Source: Adhaeribacter swui (GTDB lineage: Bacteria > Bacteroidota > Bacteroidia > Cytophagales > Hymenobacteraceae). From it: 64,000 bases of DNA. Numbering within the stretch: the stretch's first letter is position 1; each line of letters begins with the position of its first letter. The stretch covers positions 868,001 to 932,000 of the forward strand of contig NZ_CP055156.1 of the NCBI RefSeq assembly GCF_014217805.1, written 5' to 3'. The notes beneath the pieces were generated by a model, which was given only the letters and a program-made list of their open reading frames with translations, was not told where the DNA came from and ran no database searches. Below are positions 54,412 through 62,936 of the stretch, piece after piece. The position numbers and the translations under genes were made by a program.

Positions 54412-57400
54412 TTATAAGCGCACGCTTAAGTTAATGCCGTAGGTGCGGGTAGATGGCAAACCAAAGTTTTCGAGGCCTTGCGCATTACCGCTGCTATAAT
54501 TCGATTCCGGGTCGATGTTTTTGGTGGCGCGGTATAGAATAAGCAGGTTCCGGCCCACAAACGAAATATTCGCCGACTGGAAAGGCGTTTTCGCGAGCAA
54601 CGCCGACGGCAAGGTGTAGCCAATGTTAATGGAACGCAGCTTAATAAAATCGGCTTTCTCCACAAACTCGCTGGTAATGGTGTTCCAAAGGCCTTTGTAA
54701 TACGTTTCGGCGGGTACGGTTTTAGTAAAGGCTTCGCCTTTTTCGTTCACGCCATTTACTACTACCCCGGTTTCGCGCACGTTATTTTCTACGGTGCGTT
54801 TATCTAAACCAAACTGGGTACCGTAAGCGCTGGTAGCTGAGTAAATACTGCCGCCCCAGCGGCTATCCAGTAAAATACCAGCCGTGAAATTTTTAAAAGT
54901 AAAGTCGTTATTTAAACCTACGGCCAAGGGTGGCACGCCTTTACCTAAAGGTACTACCGGACTGGCAATAGGTAAACCGTTAGAGCTGTTGTAAATAATT
55001 CGGCCGCTAGCATCGCGGGAGTACGTGCTGCCGGCAATCTGACCGAAAGGCTCGCCCTGGTAGTGGGTAATCCAGCCGTTTTCGGTGCGGGTAGTAGCGC
55101 CGGGTAAACGCAAACTGGTTAAGCCTAACTCGGGGGCAATGCTGATAACCTCATTTTTATTGTAAGCCGTATTTAAAGCCAGGTTCCACGACAATCCGCT
55201 TTCGGAAGAAACCGGCGTACCCGAAATCATTAATTCCACGCCCCGGTTTTTCATTTTACCCACGTTTAAAGCAACTGCGGTGTAGCCACTGGATTGCGGC
55301 AAAGTAGCGTTTACAATGTCGTTGGTAGTGGTGCGGTCGTAGAGGGTTACATCCACGCCCAAGCGGTTATTAAAAATTTTAGTTTCGATACCAAATTCGG
55401 TGGTGGTAGAAGTATAAGGCGTGAGCAGCGTAGGTAAGGTAGCGCTGGTAACGTTCATTAAAGTTTGGCCTAAATGCTGCTGCGACTGCGCCGAAAACGT
55501 TTGGGTAATGGCATAAGCATTCGGTGCACCGCCCCCTACCTGGGCCCAGGAACTTCTTATTTTGGCGTAATCTAACCAGGCGGGTTTAGAAGCCCAGGCA
55601 TCGGAAGCCACAAAGCTTAACCCTACCGATGGGTAAAACAAGCTGTTTTTCTTAGGGTCTAAGGTCGAGAACCAATCGTTGCGGCCGGTCAAGGTTAAAT
55701 ACAGATAATTATTAAAATCAATATCCGCGGAAGCAAACAACGAATTAATGCCTACCTGGCTGTAGTTGATGCCAAAGTTCTGGCTGCGGCCATTAGCAAT
55801 AAAATACTCAAAAGGCCGGTTAAACTGACCGCTGGACAAATTAATGCCATCGAAGGTATTGCGCATCTGGTTACCGCCAGCAAACACGTTAATCGAGAAA
55901 GCGCCTACTTCTTTGCGATAGCCAATGGTTCCTTCCAGGTTGGTTTCGGATTGCAAACTTTGGTCGGTGCTCATGGAACCGGGTTGGTTAAAAGCTAAAC
56001 CGGTGGGCTGAATGGCAAAACCATCGAAGTTTACCTGGTCAATCCCAAAGCGGGCCCGCACGTAGAGTTCATCGGTAATATTATAAGTAGTATTAAAAGA
56101 ACCAATAAACCGTTTTTTGGTATCGCCATTCCGGACTTTGTTAATGGCAAAATACGGGTTGGTAGCGTACTCGTAATCGCTCCATTTAAATTCGTTGCCG
56201 TTGGGCAAATAACCCGGCGACAAGGTTTCTATCGGAATGTTAGAAGCTAACAACTGGGCACCCGTATTAGGGTTTAATTGAAAATCAGCCAGATAGGTGC
56301 GGTTTTTAACGTCTTCGATGTTGTACTGGGCATTACCTTCAAACACAATTTTTTTAGCCAGAGTCGCGCTGGTACTCAGGTTAAAAGTTTTAATATTCAT
56401 GTCGTTGTTGGGTACAATGGCCTTGTTATCCAGGTTAGAGGCCGAGAACCGGAAGCGGGCAATTTCGTTGCCGCCGGTAAACGCCAGCGTATTCACGAAG
56501 TTGGTACCGGTTTGGTAGAAATTTTTAAAATTATTCTTCTGCGCGGAGTAAGGCCGCGTCTGCCCATCCGGTTGAATCACCGGCGAACCATCTAAACGGG
56601 CACCCCACGACATGCGGCCATTAGAAATAGCCTGCGCCTGGGTGGTAGGCGCGGCTCCCAAAGAACCGGAGCCATATTCGTACTGCCAATCAGTTAAGTT
56701 AATGGCTTGCTGAAAGGTAAAGTTGGTATTGTACTCTACCCCAATGCCTTTTTGCGTTTTCCCGGATTTAGTGGTAATTAAAATAACGCCATTGGCCGCC
56801 CGAGCCCCGTACAAAGCGGCCGCCGTACCGCCTTTTAAAACCGAAATACTTTCAATATCGTCGGGGTTAATGCTGGCCAAACCATCGCCCCGGTCGATGC
56901 CCCGAAGGTGCCCGCGGAGCCTTGGTTGTTGTTGGTAATGGGCATGCCGTTAACCACGTACAAAGGCTGGTTTTCGCCGTTTAAAGACCCGTTCCCCCGG
57001 ATCACAATGCGGCTGGAACCGCCTGGTCCGCCCGAAGTACCGGAGGCCGTTACCCCGGCTACCCGGCCGGCTAAAGCGTTACCCACGTTAATTTCCCGGG
57101 CCTGGGTTAGTTTCTCGCCGCCCACTTCCGATACGGCGTAGGTTAAGGCTTTCTTTTCCCGTTTAATACCCAAGGCGGTTACTACAACTTCGTCCAGGGT
57201 TTGCGTATCGTCGAGTAAAGTTACATTCAGGGTGGCGCTGCCATTAAAAGCTACTTCTTTGGTGGTATAGCCAATAAAGGAAAATACCAAAGTGCCGTTA
57301 TCGGTGGGTGCCGTAATAGAATAAGAACCATCCGCGCTAGAAGCAGTACCGGTAGTAGTACCTTTTACTAAAACCGTTACACCCGGCAAACCTTCGCCGG

Positions 57401-57866
57401 TAGCCGAGGTAATTTTACCGGTAATGGTAGCGGCCAGCACCGGTCTTTTAGTAGATACCAGCATCGAACCCGATTGGTCGGCTAAAGGCACATAGCCACT
57501 GGTTTTTAATTTTTTGAGCACTACTTCGCCGCCTACCGGTTCAAAATCAATGTGCATGGGCGTGAGCAGCTCCGTAAGTACGAGGGCTAGTTTTTTATTA
57601 GTGGCCGCTACCGATACTTTGCGCGACGCATCAATCATTTGGTTACTGTAAATAAAATGAATGCCGCTTTGGTCTTCAATTTTCCGGAGAACCACACTTA
57701 ACTCAGTATTTTCTAATTTTAAGGTAATTGCCCGGTTTAATACTTCTTTGGCGCGGTTGTCTTCGGCCAGCGTAACTGGTGGTTTAAAGAATAGAAAAAG
57801 AGCTAACAAAAAAGCAGTTCGGCAAATAAACCACCCTGGTTTTTGCTTCAAGCGTAATATTTTCAT
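54412..57866 (-). pseudogene. STN-containing SusC/RagA TonB-dependent receptor, frameshifted
   Basis: The upstream part (57866 to about 56905) has a signal peptide, an STN domain (VLNRAITLKLENTELSVVLRKIEDQSGIHFIYSNQ), a carboxypeptidase-like domain (ATITGKITSATGEGLPGVTVLVKG) and the plug start through NNQGSAGTFG. The next frame then resumes as GIDRGDGLASINPDDIESISVLKGG and runs through the barrel to LSVRL. One G seems missing at CCCC (plus strand) 56900-56903. Joined, about 1,150 residues. The STN domain contacts a FecR anti-sigma; FecR and ECF sigma lie directly upstream. Real mutation, phase-variable tract or sequence error are all possible. Confidence 0.88.
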
Positions 57867-58049
57867 AGATACACGTTGTTTTTAAATTTTTACAATAATG
57901 CAGAGATAAGGCAAAATAAGACCAGGCATGCATTAACCGGTGAATGCCGCAACGAGGAAGAAATTAAAAAAAGTGCCGAAGTGAGTATACTGCCGGTTTA
58001 GTACAAGTAATTTTGTGGCATAAGCTAGCTTTTAATTTAAAAAATTGGT

Positions 58050-59087
58050 TTATAAGCAACCTGCTCCTGAAATCAGGTATTTATCGTCATCTACCTGGTA
58101 GGTGGCGCCAATGGATTTACAAATCATATCGAGCTTTACCGGTAAGGGCTGATTATAAAAATAAGCCGTTAAATTGCATTGTTTCAGCCGGACATTTGCT
58201 AAGGTAATGGTTACCCGGTGCTGGTCTTCTAAAGCCTGAATCACTTCGGTTAAAGGATTATCCGGGAACACTAGTTTTTCCAGAGGCAACTGCTTTTCCC
58301 AGTACAGCTTGCTTATTTTTTGTTTAATGGCCGTATCCCGCGTTGCATCAAAATGCGCTTTCTCGTTTAATTGCAATTGCACCGTTTTTTTGGCGGTATG
58401 CACAAACGGCAAATAATCCGGCAAGCTTTTTTCGGTGGAAGTAACGGCTACTTTGCCCGTGCGTACCAGCACTTCGGCCACTTGCTCGGTGGTAAAATCA
58501 ACGCCAAAGCTGGTGCCTAACACTTTTACTTCTACGGCACTCCCGTATACCCGGAACGGATGTTGTTTATCGCGGGCTACCGAGAAAAAAGCTTTGCCGT
58601 GTAAAAACACATCGCGGCTGGCCCCGGTAAACTGCACCGGATATTTAATTTGGGAACCTGGCTCTAACCACACCAGCGAGCCATCGCTAAGCGCCACGCG
58701 TTGCGCTTTTTTTAAATCATTTTGTTTTTGTAATAAGGCTACCTGGTTTTCGGGTACCCGGAAGCGTGGGTATAAAGCAAAGCCAAGCAGCAATAAAAAA
58801 GTAGCTGCTATGCCGTACCAGTAATTAGGACTCCAGCTAATCGTACGGCCTGGTTCTTCTGCCGCATCGGGTTCTTCTTCGGCGGCAGCTTGTTGTATTT
58901 TAGCGTTTAAAATTTCCCAGTTTTTACTTTTGCGGCTTTGTAGGTTCTCGTCTGGTTCCGGCCCCGTTGCTTGGTGGTTTAAATTCTCGTACCATTCGGC
59001 CACAATAGCTTCTTCTTCCGGGGATAACTCGCCAGCTAAGTATTTTTTTAAAAGCCTTTGCAGCTTTTCTTGTTCGTTTTTGCTCAT
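58050..59087 (-). CDS. FecR family anti-sigma factor
   Basis: 345 residues. Cytoplasmic N-terminal anti-sigma part (KLQRLLKKYLAGELSPEEEAIVAEWYENL), one membrane segment (about 94-114, YWYGIAATFLLLLGFAL), periplasmic FecR domain (RVALSDGSLVWLEPGSQIKYP...GKAFFSVARDKQHPFRVYG...VKVLGTSFGVDF) and a C-terminal DUF4974 region. It transmits ligand occupancy of the STN-SusC to the ECF sigma encoded upstream. Confidence 0.94.
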   Translation of the reverse strand: MSKNEQEKLQRLLKKYLAGELSPEEEAIVAEWYENLNHQATGPEPDENLQSRKSKNWEILNAKIQQAAAEEEPDAAEEPGRTISWSPNYWYGIAATFLLLLGFALYPRFRVPENQVALLQKQNDLKKAQRVALSDGSLVWLEPGSQIKYPVQFTGASRDVFLHGKAFFSVARDKQHPFRVYGSAVEVKVLGTSFGVDFTTEQVAEVLVRTGKVAVTSTEKSLPDYLPFVHTAKKTVQLQLNEKAHFDATRDTAIKQKISKLYWEKQLPLEKLVFPDNPLTEVIQALEDQHRVTITLANVRLKQCNLTAYFYNQPLPVKLDMICKSIGATYQVDDDKYLISGAGCL

Positions 59088-59203
59088 GTATCCGCCTAAC
59101 CTGTTTGCCTTAGCTGGTTTCTTACTTATTTAGCCAAGCAAATGCGGGATTACCCTAAATCAAAAATCGATTTTTTTAAAAAATTTGTAAAAAAGAAGCA
59201 GGA

Positions 59204-59782
59204 TTAGCAGTAAACGGCGATACAAAGCAGTGGAACCACAAAATCTTTGAGAAAAATTTTAAGATGCTTTAGGGTTTTGGTGATGTGAAACTCCACGGCT
59301 TTATCAGTGAGTTGGAGTTCGTGGGCAATTTCTTTGTTAGATAGGTTTTGAAAGCGGCTTTTTTCAAAAACTTCGCACGTTTTAGCAGACAATAAAGCCA
59401 GCGCGTTTTTTAAGGCAGTATTTAACTCACTGGTTATAACGCTTTCTTCGGTGTAGTTAGCGGCCGCTATGGAGTGGTCGGCGGCAGACTGGTATTTAGT
59501 ACGGACTAATTGCGACTGGAAATGATTAATAATGGCGTATTTAACAGCCGTAAAAAGGTAGGCTTCCAGGCTGCTGGTAATAACAATGGTTTTCCGTTTC
59601 AGCCAGAGATTTAAAAATATTTCCTGCACCAATTCTTCGGCAACTTCTTTTGTACCGGTTTTGCGGTACGCCACCTGGTACAGTTTTGTCCAGTAGCGAT
59701 CATATATTACCCGAAACGATTCAGCCGATTCGTTTCGTAAACCATCTAAAAGTTCGTTGTCTTTTAAACTGTTCGGGCTCAA
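59204..59782 (-). CDS. ECF RNA polymerase sigma factor (Bacteroidota FecI-like)
   Basis: 192 residues from TTG 59782. Region 2 (FRVIYDRYWTKLYQVAYRKTGTKEVAEELVQEIFLNLWLKR) and region 4 (LLSAKTCEVFEKSRFQNLSNKEIAHELQLTDKAVEFHITKTLKHLK) are complete. First gene of the sigma-FecR-SusC-SusD-dehydratase series, all leftward. A -7 box TATATTTG is at 59805-59812 on its strand. It presumably drives the SusC operon when FecR is relieved. Confidence 0.94.
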   Translation of the reverse strand: MSPNSLKDNELLDGLRNESAESFRVIYDRYWTKLYQVAYRKTGTKEVAEELVQEIFLNLWLKRKTIVITSSLEAYLFTAVKYAIINHFQSQLVRTKYQSAADHSIAAANYTEESVITSELNTALKNALALLSAKTCEVFEKSRFQNLSNKEIAHELQLTDKAVEFHITKTLKHLKIFLKDFVVPLLCIAVYC

Positions 59783-59804
59783 TGATCTTGGTTTTGGTAT
59801 TTGT

Positions 59805-59812
59805 CAAATATA
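59805..59812 (-). promoter_or_regulatory. -7 box (TATATTTG) of the sigma factor gene
   Basis: Minus-strand TATATTTG, full TAnnTTTG match, 22 bp before the TTG start codon, which supports that start. Confidence 0.55.
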
Positions 59813-60183
59813 AATTATAATGGAATCAAAAAAAACAGAGGTTATTTTCAATTATTTCAATTTTTAAAAATTAACAACATAATACCTGGTTTAAAATAAA
59901 AATAGAACAACAGTAAGCCATCTGTTAACTAAAACCGATTAAGCAGACTAAAAAAATAGAAATTTTAATTTAGTTAAATACCCCGGTTTTACCGGAATTT
60001 ACTCCTGTACTTTAGCTGATTGGCCATTAAAATTATATTTTTTTAAATTTTAGACTTTCCCCAAAATAAATTAATTGTACTTAGCATGAGTAAACTGGGC
60101 GAAGTACTAAAGTTGTGCTTGGAGTTTGTAAGTTGGTATTTAAAGTTCGTGTAGGCGGTCCAGCAAGTTCTACTTATCCCTTT

Positions 60184-60329
60184 CCTGGTTGTACTTAGAG
60201 TTAGCGCAGCGCTCTAAGTACAACCAGGTGCCGCCAATCTCTGATTGGCGTTTATCCGAACTTTTGAGTTACGCCAATCAGAGATTGGCAGTCCGAAAAT
60301 ACGTAGAGACCGCTAACGCAAACTCTACG
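60184..60329. repeat. Cluster of three perfect hairpins, one nested
   Basis: (1) CCTGGTTGTACTTAGAG 60184-60200 with 60212-60228, 17 bp. (2) GCCAATCTCTGATTGGCGT 60233-60251 with 60271-60289, 19 bp; each arm is itself a small hairpin (GCCAATC-TCT-GATTGGC). (3) CGTAGAG 60302-60308 with 60323-60329. It could act as a double-sided transcription end for the PQQ dehydrogenase gene or be a REP-like mobile element. Confidence 0.75.
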
Positions 60330-60387
60330 CATAACGCCGTTTTACCATTTTTTTCAAACAACTATCTATTTTTCTAACAAACAAAGA

Positions 60388-62589
60388 CTACGGCAAAGCA
60401 AAAGCCACGTAATTACCGCCACCTTTTAAGCCCCGGGCGCCGCCCGCCGCAATTACCACGTATTGTTTACCATCTACCATATAGGTAATGGGGGTAGCAA
60501 AACCTCCGGCGGGTAATTGGTATTCCCATACTACCTGGCCGGTTTTGCGGTCAAAAGCCCGGATTTTCTCGTCGCGGGTGCCGGCAATAAATACCAGGTT
60601 GCCGCCTGTTACTACTGGGCCTCCGTAACTTTCGGTGCCGGTGGTGGGTACGCCTTTTTTGGCCAGTTCCGGGTATTCGCCCAACGGTACGCGCCACAAG
60701 TATTCGCCGGTATTTAAATCAATAGCATTTAAGGTGCCCCAAGGTGGTTTAATAGCCGGGTAGCCGTTTTGGTCGGTAAACTTTTTCCAGACTTTGTTTA
60801 CGTATTGTGGCACGTACGGGAAGCTTTCTTTTTTAGCGGTTTCAGTAGGCCCGGTTTCGCTGTGTTCGCCGGCTACTTTATCGGCGGCAGTTTCCTTGTT
60901 TAGTAAATAACGCACGATGGCTTCGCGGTTTTCTTTGGGGATGTGGGTAAAAGCGGGCATGCGGCCCCGGCCACTTTCCAGAATCGCCAGCACTCCGGCG
61001 GCGTTGTATTTTTTATCTACATCGGTTAAACTCGGGAAATCAGAACCACTGCCCTTGCGGTCGCGGCCGTGGCAAACCGCGCAATTAGCCAGGTAAAAGC
61101 CATTGCCTTTGGTAACCGCAGCCATTTCTTTTTTCCGTTCGTCCTGCGATACCATTTGCAAAATCCAGGGATCGTCGTTGGCGTTCTGGTACAAAATACC
61201 GTCCGGACTGATGGAATTACCGCCCCATTCGGCGCCACCGCTGTAACCAAACAAAATGGTACCCTTCTCGGTAGGTGGCGCAAACTTATGATCGGTGCGC
61301 ATTTCCGCAAAACGTTCTTTTACGTAAGCGTGGGCTTCCGGTGAAATATCAGTAATATCTTCTTCGGTAAATACCTGATGGGCAAACGGAGCCGGTTTTA
61401 ACGGAAACTTCTGGGTAGGGAAAGGGTGTTCGCCGGGCAAAGCGGGCGAAGTAGGCACCGGCCGTTCTTCCACGGGGAACAAAGAAACGCCCGTGTCGCG
61501 GTCGAGTACATATACTAAACCGTCTTTGGTAGCCTGCACCACTACATCTACTTTTTTACCATTGTGTTTTACGGTAGCTAAATTGGGCGGCGACGGATGA
61601 TCGCGGTCCCATAAATCGTGGTGAATGGTTTGATAGTGCCACACGCGTTGGCCGGTTTCGGCATTAAGCGCCATAATGCAGGTGGCAAACAAGTTTTCGC
61701 CTTGGCGGTCGCCGCCGTAAAAGTCCGAAGCCGGGGAGCCGGTACCAAAATAAACGGTGCCCCGTTTTTCGTCTACCACCAACCCACTCCAGTTATTGGT
61801 GGCGCCAATGTATTTATAAGCGGTAGGTGGCCAGGTATCATAGCCGTACTCGCCGGGCTGCGGAATGGTATGAAAAACCCACTTTAATTTACCCGTTACC
61901 ACATCAAAGGCCCGCACGTGCCCCGGGGCCGCATCACCGGACTCGGAAACGCTGGAACCAATAATAAACGTATTTTTATAAACTACGCCCGGCGACGAAG
62001 CCGTAACAGAAAGCTCACTCACATCATGGTCCAGGTTGGTTTGCAAACCTTCGTGCAGGTCTACGTAGCCGTTTGCGCCAAAGCTGGTAATTTGTTGGCC
62101 GGTTACCGCATTAATGGCATATAGCCGCGAACCTACCGAATACAAAATGCGCTTGTCGTCGCCACTCTCCCAGTAAACTACCCCGCGGCTGGTGTTAAAT
62201 TTTTGTTCGTCTTTTTCGGGCTCAAAACGCCACAATTGTTCGCCGGTACCGGCGTTTAATGCAAATAATTTTAACTCCGCCGAAGTACCGTATAATACGC
62301 CATTTACCACAATCGGCTGGCATTGGATGGCTTTCGGCCGCTGGGGTGTAGTGCTGTTTGGATCAGGCTTTTCGGAGGAATCGTACATCCAGGCCACCTG
62401 CAAATTTTTAACATTATCGAGGTTTATCTGGTTTAAGGGCGAGTAGCGGTTGCCGGCTTTATTGCCACCGTACACCGCGTAATCTAAATTTTTAACTTGG
62501 GAGAGGTCCGTGCTTTTCTCGCGGTTCGGATTTAAACAACTACCTAAAACCAACAAGCCTACCGCTAGCGGCTTAAATTTGTACTTCAT
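60388..62589 (-). CDS. PQQ-dependent dehydrogenase with cytochrome c domain
   Basis: 733 residues. Lipobox-like LLVLGSCLN (Cys about 18). Quinoprotein propeller repeats (LFALNAGTGEQLWRFEPE, LYAINAVTGQQI, DLNTGEYLWRVPLGEYPE) of the membrane glucose/quinate dehydrogenase type, with an inserted cytochrome c domain bearing CAVCHG and the distal Met in GRGRMPAF. It would oxidise an aldose or alcohol on the outer face of the inner membrane or in the periplasm and pass electrons via haem. No PQQ synthesis genes are in the window. Next to the sugar-acid locus. Confidence 0.92.
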   Translation of the reverse strand: MKYKFKPLAVGLLVLGSCLNPNREKSTDLSQVKNLDYAVYGGNKAGNRYSPLNQINLDNVKNLQVAWMYDSSEKPDPNSTTPQRPKAIQCQPIVVNGVLYGTSAELKLFALNAGTGEQLWRFEPEKDEQKFNTSRGVVYWESGDDKRILYSVGSRLYAINAVTGQQITSFGANGYVDLHEGLQTNLDHDVSELSVTASSPGVVYKNTFIIGSSVSESGDAAPGHVRAFDVVTGKLKWVFHTIPQPGEYGYDTWPPTAYKYIGATNNWSGLVVDEKRGTVYFGTGSPASDFYGGDRQGENLFATCIMALNAETGQRVWHYQTIHHDLWDRDHPSPPNLATVKHNGKKVDVVVQATKDGLVYVLDRDTGVSLFPVEERPVPTSPALPGEHPFPTQKFPLKPAPFAHQVFTEEDITDISPEAHAYVKERFAEMRTDHKFAPPTEKGTILFGYSGGAEWGGNSISPDGILYQNANDDPWILQMVSQDERKKEMAAVTKGNGFYLANCAVCHGRDRKGSGSDFPSLTDVDKKYNAAGVLAILESGRGRMPAFTHIPKENREAIVRYLLNKETAADKVAGEHSETGPTETAKKESFPYVPQYVNKVWKKFTDQNGYPAIKPPWGTLNAIDLNTGEYLWRVPLGEYPELAKKGVPTTGTESYGGPVVTGGNLVFIAGTRDEKIRAFDRKTGQVVWEYQLPAGGFATPITYMVDGKQYVVIAAGGARGLKGGGNYVAFALP

Positions 62590-62936
62590 GTACTGGGTTA
62601 ATTTGTATCGGAATGGAAAAAATTTAAAAATTAAAAATAAGGGTTAATCTATTCGGGAGAAAACGTCCGCTGAAAAAGTATCAGAAATAGATAAAATAGT
62701 ACCGGAATTGGATGTTAGATATTAGATGTTAGATATCAGATTTTCGGGGGGTTGATAAAAGGGCATCAGTATATGATTCCAACACCCACACACGACGAAA
62801 TAGGTGAAGTTGATGATATTGGTTATTCGATTTCCGGATTTTAAAATTTTTAAAATTTTGTGTACCAGAGCCAGCTAACTGGTCGTACCTTTAAGGTAGT
62901 TGCCTTAAACAAAAACCTACTCTAACTATTTAGCCT
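62590..62936. other. Gene-free region with short tandem repeat
   Basis: 347 bp. GATGTTAGATATTA followed by GATGTTAGATATCA (62711-62738) is a short tandem repeat of the keyword type seen elsewhere. Otherwise AT-rich; promoters of both divergent genes must lie here, but no full TAnnTTTG was found. Confidence 0.55.

Larger units (their letters stand above)
59783..60387. other. Gene-free region with hairpin cluster
   Basis: 605 bp between the sigma gene and the PQQ dehydrogenase. Holds the sigma promoter, an AT-rich part, and three consecutive perfect hairpins (60184-60329). A short frame on the plus strand crosses the hairpins and is not credible. Confidence 0.65.

Noticed and set aside
60189-60377. 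62-codon frame across the hairpin cluster
   Set aside because: Codons are made of inverted repeats; no start context and no protein-like composition.
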